Source: Rhodococcus sp. W8901
GTDB lineage: Bacteria > Actinomycetota > Actinomycetes > Mycobacteriales > Mycobacteriaceae
Reading direction: 5' to 3'
Assembly (NCBI RefSeq): GCF_013348805.1
Contig: NZ_CP054690.1
Span: 1,240,001 to 1,304,000, forward strand
DNA length: 64,000 nucleotides
Shown: positions 16,379 to 24,888 of the stretch, one piece after another
How positions within the stretch are numbered: position 1 is the first letter of the stretch
Layout of the letters: each line of letters opens with the position of its first letter
The notes under the pieces: generated by a model
Databases searched by the model: none
What the model saw: only the letters and a program-made list of their open reading frames with translations
What the model was told of the DNA's origin: nothing
Program-made: the position numbers and the translations under genes

Positions 16379-17602
16379 CTACTGTCCGATCACGAAACTG
16401 GCTGTCGTTGCGGTGCTTCCGCCGAAGTTCAACATTGCGGCGCGGCGCGCGTCGGGCACCTGGTTCGCGCCCGCCCGGCCGGTCACCTGGCGGTGGCAGT
16501 CGAGCAGCATACGAATTCCGGTGGCGCCCACCGGATGGCCGACGCCGAGCAGGCCGCCGCTCGGGTTCACGGGGATTCGGCCGCCGATCTCGAGGTCGCC
16601 GTTCTCGACGGCGCGCCAGCTCTCGCCGGGCGGCGTGATCCCGAAATGATCGATGGCCAGGTACTCGCTGACGGTGAAGCAGTCGTGGGTCTCGATCAGA
16701 TCGAGGGCGTCGACACCGTCGATCCCCGCGCGGCCGAACGTATCCCGGATCGTAGCCCGCACGTGGGGAGCCACGTAGGGGTCGTCGGCGCTGCATGAGA
16801 GCTTGTCCTCGAGTGACAGCCCCACGGTCCGGTGCCCCCAGCCCAGGATGCGGGACTGGTTCGACGTCGCCCCGCCGGAGCGGAGCACGGGGTGGTCCGC
16901 GCGGACCAGGACCACTCCGGCGGCGCCGTCGGTGAGGGGTCCGCAGTCGGCCTTCCGCAGCCGGCCCTCCACCGGCGGGTTGGCCACGAGGTCGTCGGTG
17001 AACGACGCCTCGGTCCGGTCCCAGCCGCGGGTCTGGGCCAGCGGATTGCGGGCCGCGTTGCGGGCATTGAGTTCCGCGATCGACCACAGGTGGCGTTCGT
17101 TCAGGCCGAAGCGCCGCTCGTACTCGTCGGCGATCTTTCCGAACATGTAGGGCCACATGAATTTTGCGTCGGATCCCTCGTGGCCTACCCATGCCGCGGC
17201 GCCCATGTGCTGCGCACCCAGGTCGCCGGGAACGGTCTTCTCGAGTTCGACGCCGACGACCAGCGCGCAGTCGTACCTGCCGGACTCGAGATCTGCCATT
17301 GCGGCGAGGAGTGCAAGTGACCCCGACGCGCAGGCGCCCTCGTGGCGGGTTGCGGGTGCGCCCCACAATCCGGGCACGACCGAGGCCGGCATCGCGCCGA
17401 GGTGGCCCTGGCCGGTGAAGAGCTGCCCGAATGCGTTGCCGACGTGCACGACGTCGATGTCGGAGGGGGTGACTCCCGCATCCGCGAGCGTGCCCTCCAC
17501 GACCTCTCGGGTCAGGTCTGCGACATCGAGACCCTCCTTCGTCAGGTTGCGGGCGAAATCTGTCTGGTAGCCACCGATCACTCTGATCGCGTCTGTGTCC
17601 AT
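16379..17602 (-). CDS. Thiolase family protein (SCP2-thiolase-like)
   Basis: 407 residues. Nucleophile C91 lies in HEGACASGSLALLAA. Instead of the NEAF motif it has HDCF (H306-F309, ETHDCFTVSEY), and the base histidine H356 lies in GGLLGVGHPVGATG; these mark the SCP-x/SCP2 thiolase group. The C-terminal motif is LNFGGSTATT, with Ser instead of the usual second catalytic cysteine region (CxG), as in other members of this group. It should cleave a branched or cyclic 3-ketoacyl-CoA, though some homologues act as lyase or scaffold partners. First gene of the operon with the oxygenase; divergent from the LLM oxidoreductase operon with a shared promoter region of 103 bases. Confidence 0.9.
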   Translation of the reverse strand: MDTDAIRVIGGYQTDFARNLTKEGLDVADLTREVVEGTLADAGVTPSDIDVVHVGNAFGQLFTGQGHLGAMPASVVPGLWGAPATRHEGACASGSLALLAAMADLESGRYDCALVVGVELEKTVPGDLGAQHMGAAAWVGHEGSDAKFMWPYMFGKIADEYERRFGLNERHLWSIAELNARNAARNPLAQTRGWDRTEASFTDDLVANPPVEGRLRKADCGPLTDGAAGVVLVRADHPVLRSGGATSNQSRILGWGHRTVGLSLEDKLSCSADDPYVAPHVRATIRDTFGRAGIDGVDALDLIETHDCFTVSEYLAIDHFGITPPGESWRAVENGDLEIGGRIPVNPSGGLLGVGHPVGATGIRMLLDCHRQVTGRAGANQVPDARRAAMLNFGGSTATTASFVIGQ

Positions 17603-17705
17603 GTCGGCTGTTGTCTCCTCGGGTCTTGCGGTTCCATGCGCGTCAGACTACAACTAACAGAGTGATGAAGGCCACTCATTCTTTCGAAGTGAGGATGACG
17701 ACGCG

Positions 17706-18713
17706 ATGAAGACCTCGGAGCCGCGACTGAGCGTGAGCCTCCCGTACTGGCAGGACCGCCCGCCGCTCGATGCGCTGGCCGTCGCCGACGAAACCGCCCG
17801 CCTGGGATTCGACCGTCTCTGGGTCGGCGAGATGGCGACCTTCGATGCCTTCGCGCTCGCCACGGCGATCGGCGCCAGGGTTCCGGACCTGCCGCTCTGC
17901 GTCGGACCACTGGCGGTGGACGTCCGTACGCCGGTGGCGATCGCACTCGGCGCGGCCAGCGTCGCCGCGCTGACGGGCGCGCGTGTCGATCTGGCGATCG
18001 GCACGTCCAGCACGGTGGTCGTCGAGGGATGGCACGGTCGTACGAGGCTCAGTCCCGCAATCCATCTGGAGGAGACGGCCCGCATCGTCCGGCAGGTTGC
18101 CGCGGGGCGGAAGGCGGACTTCGACGGTCGTGTCGAGCGTGCCCGCGGGTTCCGGCTCAGGTTGCCGGCCACCGACCCGGCGCTCGTCATCGCGGCCTTC
18201 GGCCCGCAGGCGCTCGCTGTCGCCGCCCGCGAGGCGGATGGTGTGGTGCTCAATCTCGTTACACCGCAGCAGGTGTCGCGGTGCGTATCCGTCGTACGTG
18301 CGGCGGCGGAGTCGGCCGGCCGGCCCTGTCCGCGAGTCTCGGTGTGGGTCACGGCCGCGGTGGACCCCAGTGCCGCGGACCTCGAGTCGTTCCGCCGCGC
18401 TGTCGTCGGCTATCTCGCGGCCCCCGGGTACGCCGAGATGTTCGCCGACGCCGGCTTCGCCACCGCGGTCGAGATCGCGCGTAGTGGAGCAACTCCTAAA
18501 CAGATCTACGGTGCCGTCACCGACGACCTCGCAGCCGTGATCGGCGCCTTCGGAGACGCCGGCGCCGTGGCTCGACGTCTCGCCGCGTACCGAGACTCGG
18601 GTGCCGACGAGATCGTGGTGGTGCCCGCGACCTCGGCCGACGACCCGGGCGGAGCCCGGACGCTCGACGTCGTGGCGCGTGCGTGCGCCCCTGCCGCCGA
18701 GATCCTCGCGTGA
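17706..18713 (+). CDS. LLM-class flavin/F420-dependent oxidoreductase
   Basis: 335 residues, TIM-barrel luciferase-like monooxygenase family (PF00296). Recognisable blocks are TARLGFDRLWVGEM near the N-terminus, ARVDLAIGTSS, RLPATDPALVIAAFGPQAL and GVVLNLVTPQQV. In mycolate actinobacteria most such proteins use coenzyme F420, but no motif here distinguishes F420 from FMN. It is the first gene of an operon whose next gene overlaps it (GTGA at 18710-18713) and lies divergent to the thiolase/oxygenase operon. A role in oxidising or reducing an aldehyde, alcohol or ketone after oxidative cleavage is possible but not shown. Confidence 0.87.
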   Translation: MKTSEPRLSVSLPYWQDRPPLDALAVADETARLGFDRLWVGEMATFDAFALATAIGARVPDLPLCVGPLAVDVRTPVAIALGAASVAALTGARVDLAIGTSSTVVVEGWHGRTRLSPAIHLEETARIVRQVAAGRKADFDGRVERARGFRLRLPATDPALVIAAFGPQALAVAAREADGVVLNLVTPQQVSRCVSVVRAAAESAGRPCPRVSVWVTAAVDPSAADLESFRRAVVGYLAAPGYAEMFADAGFATAVEIARSGATPKQIYGAVTDDLAAVIGAFGDAGAVARRLAAYRDSGADEIVVVPATSADDPGGARTLDVVARACAPAAEILA

Positions 18714-19894
18714 GCCGGGCGCTGGTGTTCGACGCCGTCCGCCTGCCGCGCGGGCGGGTACGGCGCGGCGGCGGCACGCTGGCGGAGATACCGCCGCACG
18801 TTCTGTTCGCGCACCTGCTGCGCGCGCTGGAACTGCGCGGCCTCGACCCCCAGCGGGTCGACGACGTCGTGGTCGGGATCGGCACCGTCACCGGCGAGCA
18901 GGCAGGCAACCTCGCGCGCGGCGCTGCGCTGTACACGGGCTGGCCCGACGCGGTCGGTGGTTCGGTCGTGACGCGCCTGTGCTGCTCGGGGCTCGAGGCA
19001 CTCGGCACCGCCGCGGCGAAGGTCGTCGCAGGGCACGCCGACGTGATCGTTGCCGGCGGCGTCGAGTCGATGTCGAGGGTGCCGATGCTCTCCGACGCCC
19101 CCGCGATCGCGACGGACGGTGAACTCGGTGAGCGGACCGGCTTCGTCACGATCGGTGTCTCCGCCGATGCGACCGCGACGGTGCACGGATTCACTCGCGA
19201 TCAGCTCGACGTCTACGCCGTGGAGTCGCACCGGCGCGCGTCGTCGGCGCCGTCGTCGGAGTCCGTGGTGCCGGTGCGTCGTGGTGACGAGGTGATCCTG
19301 TCGGTCGACGAGGGTGCCCGCCACGACGCGAGTGCGGCACAGTTCGCGGCTCTGCCGGCATTGTTCGGGGACGACCCGGCCTGGGGGCTGGTGCAGCGCC
19401 GACTGCCCGAGATGCAGCCGCCCACCGAGGGTTTGCACTCCATCGCGACGGCGCCGCAACTCGCGGACGGCGCGTCGGCGGTCGTGATCGGGAGCCCCGG
19501 TGCGGGGCCGATGCGCGGTCGTCGGCCGGTCGCCGAGATCGTCGCCGTCTCGCACCGCGCCGTCCGCTCGCCGCTGCTCGATGCTCCGGTCGACGCCGCG
19601 CGAGATGCGTTGCGCCGATCAGGAATCGGTGCGCACGATCTGGACGTCGTCGAGGCCAACGAATCGTTCGCGGTGAGCCCGTTGCTGCTGACACGGGAGT
19701 TGGACCTCGATCCCGCGCGGGTCAATCCCGTCGGCGGGGCGCTCGCCGTCGGGCACCCGCTCGGTGCGACGGGCGGCAACCTGCTGGTGTCGGCGTTGGA
19801 CGCGTTGCGCCGCGTCGACGGCGAACACGCTCTGATCACGATCCCGGCGGCGCTGGGCCTCGGCTCCGCCCTGGTCGTGCGTCGCCTCCGATGA
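18710..19894 (+). CDS. Thiolase-like acetyl-CoA acyltransferase lacking the second catalytic cysteine
   Basis: 394 residues, thiolase fold. Nucleophile C91 in RLCCSGLEALGTAAAK; NESF (317-320) in place of NEAF; H349 in GGALAVGHPLGATGGN. The C-terminal block that normally reads CxGGGxG is IPAALGLGSALVV (from 378), without any cysteine, so the usual acid/base residue is missing. The covering loop region (180-245) is also shortened compared with bacterial FadA. It may be a degenerate thiolase or one using another residue as base. The GTG start overlaps the stop of the LLM gene. Co-transcribed with the acyl-CoA synthetase 52 bases downstream. Confidence 0.85.
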   Translation: MSRALVFDAVRLPRGRVRRGGGTLAEIPPHVLFAHLLRALELRGLDPQRVDDVVVGIGTVTGEQAGNLARGAALYTGWPDAVGGSVVTRLCCSGLEALGTAAAKVVAGHADVIVAGGVESMSRVPMLSDAPAIATDGELGERTGFVTIGVSADATATVHGFTRDQLDVYAVESHRRASSAPSSESVVPVRRGDEVILSVDEGARHDASAAQFAALPALFGDDPAWGLVQRRLPEMQPPTEGLHSIATAPQLADGASAVVIGSPGAGPMRGRRPVAEIVAVSHRAVRSPLLDAPVDAARDALRRSGIGAHDLDVVEANESFAVSPLLLTRELDLDPARVNPVGGALAVGHPLGATGGNLLVSALDALRRVDGEHALITIPAALGLGSALVVRRLR

Positions 19895-19946
19895 CGAACA
19901 TCCCACATTCCAGACCCGTTCCCCCGCTCAGTCGAGGAAGGTAGCC

Positions 19947-21698
19947 ATGCCCCGAGAGTTAACCGCCACAACACTTTCCGGATCGAGTAGTCGCGGCGCC
20001 GTGCTGTGCCATTCGGAGAGCAAGATCCGCGACTACGTCGAGAAGGGGTGGTGGCGGACCACCACGCTGCTCGACGCGTTCGACGACTGGGTCGCCACTC
20101 GACCGCACGAGGACGCGGTGTCCGATCCGGTGAACCTGCCCGCCCTCACCGGCGCCGTGCCGGAGACCGTGACGTGGACCCGGATGGGGGAACGCGTGGA
20201 CGATATCGCGGCACGACTGTACGAGAACGGGATCCGGCAGGGCGACGTCGTGGTGGTGCTGCTGCCCAACACGGTGTCGCTCGTGGCGACCTACCTTGCC
20301 CTGTGGCGGCTCGGGGCGGTTGCGAGCCCGGCCCCGGTCGCGTACCGGCAGCACGAGCTGTCGAACATCTGCCGTGCGACGGGGGCGGTGGCCATCGTGA
20401 CGGTGGGCCGGCTCACGGACCGCGACCTCGCGGCCGAGGCTCTCGAGCTCGTCGACTCGGGCGTCGGCCTGGAGACGGTGTTCGCGTTCGGGCCGGATGC
20501 CGACGTGCGCGCAGTGCCGATGGACCCAGAAGTGAACGACGCCGCGAAGGCGCAGGCCCGCAGCTACATCGACGATCTGCACGTCACGATCGGCGACCGG
20601 ATCACGATCTGCTGGACCAGTGGGACCGAGGCCGCGCCGAAGGGTGTGCCCCGGTGTCACGCAGACTGGTTCGCGAGCGGGCAAGCCGCCCAGGACGGGC
20701 TCGAGACCGACACGTCGTCGGTGATCCTGAACCCGTTTCCGATGGTCAACATGGCGGGCTTCGCCGGCGCGTTCCTGCCCTGGCTGCTCGGCGGCGGTCA
20801 CCTCGTTCAGCATCAGCCGCTCGACCTGCCCGTCTTCCTGTCCCAGATCGAGCGGCACCGCGTCACCCATACTGCGATGCCTCCGGCGATCCTGACGATG
20901 CTGCTGCAGCGCGACGAGCTCCGCGACTCGGTCGATCTGACATCCCTGCAGCGCGTAGGTTCGGGTGGTGCGCCGCTGCCACCCGCCGTGGTGCGTCGGT
21001 GGCAGGAAGAGTTCGGCATCGAGGTCCTCAACTTCTTCGGTTCGAACGAGGGTGTGTGCCTGCTCGGCGCACCCTCCGACATTCCGGATCCGACGGTGCG
21101 CGCCCGTCACCTGCCGAACTACGGTGCACCGGGTAAGGAATGGGCAACGCGGGTCGCGAAGATGACGGCGGTCCGACTGGTGGATCCGGTCTCGGGTGCC
21201 GATGTGCACGCGGTCGGCGAGCGCGGTGAACTACGCCTCGTGGGGCCGACCGTGTTCGGTGGATACCTCGAAGGCACCGCTACCTCGAGCCCGTTCGACG
21301 ACCAGGGCTACCTCTGTAGCGGAGACGTGTTCGAGTTGGGCGGCACCGACGGGGAATACCTCGAGTTCGTCGACCGGATCAAGGAGATCATCATCCGTGG
21401 CGGCATGAACATCGCCCCCGCCGAGATCGAGGGACTGCTCTTCGAACATCCGGCCGTCGGCGACGTCGCGGTCGTCGGGTATCCCGACGAGGTCCTGGGA
21501 GAGAAGTGCTGCGCCGTAGTGGTGCCGGCCGGCGCGTCCGACGTGTCTCTCGCCGATCTTGTCGAACACCTACGTTCCCACCAGGTCGCCTCGTTCAAGC
21601 TGCCGGAGCGACTCGAGATCGTCGCGAGCATCCCTCGGAACCCCGTCGGCAAGATACTGCGCCGAGATCTGCGCGACAGGCTGCAGTCGAGGACGTGA
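19947..21698 (+). CDS. Acyl-CoA synthetase, ANL superfamily
   Basis: 583 residues. Adenylation motifs: P-loop WTSGTEAAPKGVPRCH (about residue 225), FFGSNEG (A5), GELRLVGPTVFGGYL (A7 region), YLCSGDVF and DRIKEIIIRGGMNIAPAEIE (hinge, A8), and the catalytic lysine in PRNPVGKILRRDL near the C-terminus. It activates a carboxylic acid to its acyl-CoA through an AMP ester. The unusual, long N-terminus (HSESKIRDYVEKGWWRTTTLLDA...) resembles cyclohexanecarboxylate/aromatic acid ligases rather than fatty-acid ligases. RBS GAGGAAGGTAGCC. Third gene of the plus-strand operon, likely loading the acid produced after oxidative cleavage. Confidence 0.9.
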   Translation: MPRELTATTLSGSSSRGAVLCHSESKIRDYVEKGWWRTTTLLDAFDDWVATRPHEDAVSDPVNLPALTGAVPETVTWTRMGERVDDIAARLYENGIRQGDVVVVLLPNTVSLVATYLALWRLGAVASPAPVAYRQHELSNICRATGAVAIVTVGRLTDRDLAAEALELVDSGVGLETVFAFGPDADVRAVPMDPEVNDAAKAQARSYIDDLHVTIGDRITICWTSGTEAAPKGVPRCHADWFASGQAAQDGLETDTSSVILNPFPMVNMAGFAGAFLPWLLGGGHLVQHQPLDLPVFLSQIERHRVTHTAMPPAILTMLLQRDELRDSVDLTSLQRVGSGGAPLPPAVVRRWQEEFGIEVLNFFGSNEGVCLLGAPSDIPDPTVRARHLPNYGAPGKEWATRVAKMTAVRLVDPVSGADVHAVGERGELRLVGPTVFGGYLEGTATSSPFDDQGYLCSGDVFELGGTDGEYLEFVDRIKEIIIRGGMNIAPAEIEGLLFEHPAVGDVAVVGYPDEVLGEKCCAVVVPAGASDVSLADLVEHLRSHQVASFKLPERLEIVASIPRNPVGKILRRDLRDRLQSRT

Positions 21699-21720
21699 GC
21701 TGCCCGCCGACCGCCCCCTT

Positions 21721-22272
21721 CTACGTCCGCCGCTCGACCGCCTTCGCCCGTGCCGGGAACACCGTGTAGCTCAGGGCGATGACGCCCCAGATCCCGAGTA
21801 CGACGGTGAGGGTGTCGATCCAGTCGGACAGGGCTGCGGTGCGGGTCGGGTCGTCGACCATCGCGATCGCCGCGGACAGCAATCCGCACGCGATGCCCCA
21901 CGCGATCACGGCCTTTCCGAACTCGCGCCACTCGCGGATCGCCCGGCCCGCGCCGTGCCGCGGCGGCTTCACCGGGGCCGGCCCGCCGGCGAACCGGTAC
22001 GCGAATCGGGCGTCGGCCCAGCGGATGATGCTGTGCCCGAACGCCACCGAGAAGCCGATGTAGGCGGCCGCCAGGCCGTGACTCCACGACGCCGCACTGC
22101 CGCTGTGCAGGTCGATCGTGGTGGCGACGAGGAGCACTACGTCGACCAGCGGTGCGCCGATGAGTAGCGCGGCACCCAGGGCGGGGCGGCGCAGCAGGTA
22201 GCGGGCGACGAGGCCAGCGCTGAGGAACACCCAGAAGAGGATCTCGCACACGACGATCAGTTGGACGATCAT
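21721..22272 (-). CDS. Multi-pass membrane protein of unknown function
   Basis: 183 residues with about five or six hydrophobic helices (LIVVCEILFWVFLSAGLVAR, LGAALLIGAPLVDVVLLVAT, HGLAAAYIGFSVAFGHSII, FGKAVIAWGIACGLLSAAIA and VVLGIWGVIALSYTVFPA). It resembles uncharacterised YmcC-type membrane proteins. It is divergent from a TetR regulator, with a large dyad in the 70 bases between them, so it is very likely that regulator's target. No substrate can be proposed. Confidence 0.75.
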   Translation of the reverse strand: MIVQLIVVCEILFWVFLSAGLVARYLLRRPALGAALLIGAPLVDVVLLVATTIDLHSGSAASWSHGLAAAYIGFSVAFGHSIIRWADARFAYRFAGGPAPVKPPRHGAGRAIREWREFGKAVIAWGIACGLLSAAIAMVDDPTRTAALSDWIDTLTVVLGIWGVIALSYTVFPARAKAVERRT

Positions 22273-22291
22273 GCTCGACCCCGTTTCTAGT

Positions 22292-22328
22292 ACGACTGTG
22301 TTAGTTGTTCGAAAGCTAGCACAGTCGT
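22292..22328. promoter_or_regulatory. Operator-like dyad between membrane protein and TetR genes
   Basis: Arms ACGACTGTGTTAG (22292-22304) and CTAGCACAGTCGT (22316-22328) are inverted repeats with a single mismatch, separated by 11 bases centred on TTCGAA. In addition GTGTTAGTT occurs as a direct repeat at 22298-22306 and 22327-22335. The dyad lies in the 70-base divergent region, overlapping where both promoters should be, as expected for a TetR operator. Confidence 0.7.
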
Positions 22329-22342
22329 GTTAGTTTTGCGAT

Positions 22343-22948
22343 GTGGTGAAGAGGTCGAGCCCCGAATGCAGACGCGAGGAGATCGCCGACGCCGTGCTGC
22401 GCGTGATCCGCCGCAACGGCATCGGCGCGGCCAGCGTGCGAACCGTCGCCGACGAGGCGGGCATGTCGACCGGGTCGCTCCGGCACTTCTTCGGCACCCA
22501 GTCCGAACTGCTGCTCTTCGCGATGGAACTCGTCACCAAACGGGTCTACGACCGCATCGCCGGGATCGAGTTCAGTGGGGATCTGCGGGCCGACGTGCGC
22601 GTTCTGGCCGAGCAGTTCGTCCCCCTCGACGACGACCGTCGCGGCGAGATGGAGGTGTGGCAGGCGTTCACCGTCGCCGCCCAGGCCGATCCCGCGCTCG
22701 CCGAGGTGCGCGACCGCTCCGACTTCGCGGTGTACGAGGGCTTCCTGGGAGCCACTCGGTTGCTCGCGGAGGCCGGGGTGCTCGCGGCGTCCGCGGTCGA
22801 GGTCGAGGCGATGCGGATGCACGCCCTGGTGGACGGCCTCGCGGCACACGGCCTCAACCACCCCCACCGGATCGGTCCCGACCAGATCCACGCCGTCCTC
22901 GACGCACACTTCGCCGCGCTGTTCGCGGCGGGCGGGAGCGCCCGCTAG
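22343..22948 (+). CDS. TetR/AcrR-family transcriptional regulator
   Basis: 201 residues. Helix-turn-helix: IGAASVRTVADEAGMSTGSL then RHFFGTQSELLLFAME, the classical TetR recognition region. The C-terminal ligand domain resembles the BetI-like TetR_C_6 group (DDRRGEMEVWQAFTVAAQADP). Two GTG codons are adjacent (22343, 22346) and either could start. It is divergent from the membrane protein and flanks a dyad that it probably binds. It closes the accessory island; the next gene, a TrmH-like methyltransferase, returns to the conserved core order. Confidence 0.88.
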   Translation: MVKRSSPECRREEIADAVLRVIRRNGIGAASVRTVADEAGMSTGSLRHFFGTQSELLLFAMELVTKRVYDRIAGIEFSGDLRADVRVLAEQFVPLDDDRRGEMEVWQAFTVAAQADPALAEVRDRSDFAVYEGFLGATRLLAEAGVLAASAVEVEAMRMHALVDGLAAHGLNHPHRIGPDQIHAVLDAHFAALFAAGGSAR

Positions 22949-22979
22949 CCGTCGACCACCCATACGGCACGATGGATCC

Positions 22980-23786
22980 GTGGTTCACGTCATCGACATC
23001 GCAGACCCCGCCGATCCCCGGCTGGACGACTTCCGAGACCTCAACTCGTCGGATCGTCGGCCGGACCTGCCCGGGGGCAAGGGGCTGGTGATCGCCGAGG
23101 GTGTGCTGGTGGTCCAGCGGATGCTTGCGTCCCGGTACGCGCCGATCGGCCTGCTGGGTGTGGACCGCCGGCTCGGCGAGCTGTCCGCGGACCTCGAGGG
23201 CGTGGACGTGCCGTTCTACCGAACCACGGCCGACGTGATGGCCGAGGTGGTGGGCTTCCATCTCAACCGGGGTGTGCTCGCTGCGGCGCACCGGCCGCCT
23301 CCGCTCGACGTCGAGGACGCACTGCGCGACGCGCGGACGGTCGCGGTGCTCGAGGGCGTCAACGACCACGAGAACATCGGCTCGATGTTCCGCAACGCCG
23401 CCGGCCTGGGTGTGGACGCGATCCTGTTCGGTGCCGCCGTCGCCGACCCGCTCTACCGCCGCGCGGTACGGGTGTCGATGGGGCACGTGCTGCGCGTACC
23501 GTTCGCGCAGGTCCCCGAGTGGCCGCGTGGGCTGAACATTTTGCGCGACAAGGGCTTCCAGTTGATCTCGCTCACCCCCGATCCTGCAGCGGTGCCACTG
23601 GCCGAGGCGATGACGGGGGAGAAGGTGGCGGTGCTGCTCGGAGCGGAGGGCCCCGGCCTCACCGAGCACGCGATGCGCGTCACCGACGTGCGCGCCCGCA
23701 TCCCGATGGCGCCGGGCACCGACTCGCTCAACGTCGCGACCGCCGCTGCGATGGCGTTCTACGAGCGCATCCGGACCGGCTCGTGA
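22980..23786 (+). CDS. SPOUT/TrmH-family RNA 2'-O-methyltransferase (Rv0881-like)
   Basis: 268 residues. The C-terminal knotted SPOUT domain shows all three motifs: GVNDHENIGSMFRNAAGLG (motif 1), LLGAEGPGLTEHAM (motif 2) and IPMAPGTDSLNVATAAAMAF (motif 3). The N-terminal ~100 residues form the L30e-like RNA-recognition domain (VIAEGVLVVQRMLAS). It methylates a ribose in rRNA or tRNA using SAM; the target is not predictable. GTG start at 22980. Its stop overlaps the start of the DUF2537 gene (GTGA). Confidence 0.92.
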   Translation: MVHVIDIADPADPRLDDFRDLNSSDRRPDLPGGKGLVIAEGVLVVQRMLASRYAPIGLLGVDRRLGELSADLEGVDVPFYRTTADVMAEVVGFHLNRGVLAAAHRPPPLDVEDALRDARTVAVLEGVNDHENIGSMFRNAAGLGVDAILFGAAVADPLYRRAVRVSMGHVLRVPFAQVPEWPRGLNILRDKGFQLISLTPDPAAVPLAEAMTGEKVAVLLGAEGPGLTEHAMRVTDVRARIPMAPGTDSLNVATAAAMAFYERIRTGS

Positions 23787-24061
23787 CGGCAGGTCCGGCG
23801 TCGCCACCCACCCCGTGGTGCACGGGACTGCTGGTCAGTGGCTTCGCGGCGCTCGTGACGTTGGTCGCCGTGGTGGCCTTCGGGTCCGCGCTGGCGCACA
23901 TCCACGTGCTGCTCGCGGTCGGCTTCAACCTGGTGGTCGTCGGCGGCGCCGCCCCCACCGTGTGGCGCTGGCGGCACCGGCCGGTATGGCGCTGGGTGGT
24001 GTACGGCGTCGGGGCCGGCGTGGTGTTCGGTTGGGCCGCGCTGTTTTTCGGGGCCCTCTGA
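23783..24061 (+). CDS. DUF2537 small membrane protein (Rv0882-like)
   Basis: 92 residues with three hydrophobic helices: GLLVSGFAALVTLVAVVAFG, HVLLAVGFNLVVVGGAAPTV and WVVYGVGAGVVFGWAALFF. Size, topology and position directly after the TrmH-like gene match Rv0882 (DUF2537). GTG start overlaps the preceding stop, indicating co-translation. Function unknown. Convergent with the DUF6928 gene, only six bases apart. Confidence 0.85.
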   Translation: MTAGPASPPTPWCTGLLVSGFAALVTLVAVVAFGSALAHIHVLLAVGFNLVVVGGAAPTVWRWRHRPVWRWVVYGVGAGVVFGWAALFFGAL

Positions 24062-24067
24062 CGTCGG

Positions 24068-24883
24068 TCAGTGGTCGCGACGGAACAGGCGGGAGAGCAG
24101 CGACGGCCTCTTCGGTGACGGCACCGACTCCTGGTCGCTGCCGTCCTCCGGCTGGCTGTGCTCGTTCGGTTCGCTGTGCTCGTCCGGTGCGCCAGGCTCC
24201 TCCTGCTCCCGGGCCGGTTCCGCGCGGCGCGCCTCCTCGAGTCGGAGGACCGACTCGGGAACCTGTCCGGACGGGTGCACCGCGAACCGCGAGACCGTGA
24301 TCGACGCCGGATCCAGGTCGTCGCCCAGCCAGCCCCGGGGTGCCGCCTCCGCGAACTCGCCGGGATTGAACGGCAGCGTCTGCGGGTCCGGTAACACGTC
24401 CAGCGAGGGGCGCACCGGATGCTCCCCGGCCCAGAACGGACGCTCCCACACCTGTGGGAGGCCGAGGTCCTCGATGATGTGAACCGGTGTGGCGCTGAAC
24501 GATCGCTTCAGTTCCCCGTGGTCCCAGTGCGCGAACGCGCCCCACGAACCGGCCTTCGTCACCGGACTCGACGAGCAGAGAAACGTGTGGCGGAAGCCCG
24601 TCGGGTGGATCCAGTGCTCCACCAGTGAAGACGGGACCGGCGGCAGGGATTCGCCCGTGCGGACGACGACCACCCCGGGGTACCAGCCGGCGATCACCTC
24701 GCCCGCTTCAGGTTTCGCGGCGTCCGTCAACGGTTCGTCGCCGAGATACGACACCTCGAGCCCTGGATGCAACTGCCCGACGAGGTCGCGGGCGGCGTCC
24801 CGGTCCGGTTCCGCGTCACGCAGAACCGAGGCGGGCTCGGTGGCGTCGACGTACCAGATGGTGGATGCGTTGACCCCCAGCAC
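24068..24883 (-). CDS. DUF6928 family protein
   Basis: 271 residues. The N-terminus STIWYVDATEPASVLRD and the conserved centre with SSLVEHWIHPTGFRHTFLCS and GSWGAFAHWDHGELKRSFSA are characteristic of DUF6928, an actinobacterial family of unknown function. The last 80 residues are acidic, rich in Glu/Pro/Ser and end with a basic LLSRLFRRDH. No signal peptide or membrane helix. GTG start at 24883, five bases after the sepH stop, so it is co-transcribed with sepH. Confidence 0.8.
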   Translation of the reverse strand: MLGVNASTIWYVDATEPASVLRDAEPDRDAARDLVGQLHPGLEVSYLGDEPLTDAAKPEAGEVIAGWYPGVVVVRTGESLPPVPSSLVEHWIHPTGFRHTFLCSSSPVTKAGSWGAFAHWDHGELKRSFSATPVHIIEDLGLPQVWERPFWAGEHPVRPSLDVLPDPQTLPFNPGEFAEAAPRGWLGDDLDPASITVSRFAVHPSGQVPESVLRLEEARRAEPAREQEEPGAPDEHSEPNEHSQPEDGSDQESVPSPKRPSLLSRLFRRDH

Positions 24884-24888
24884 TGACG

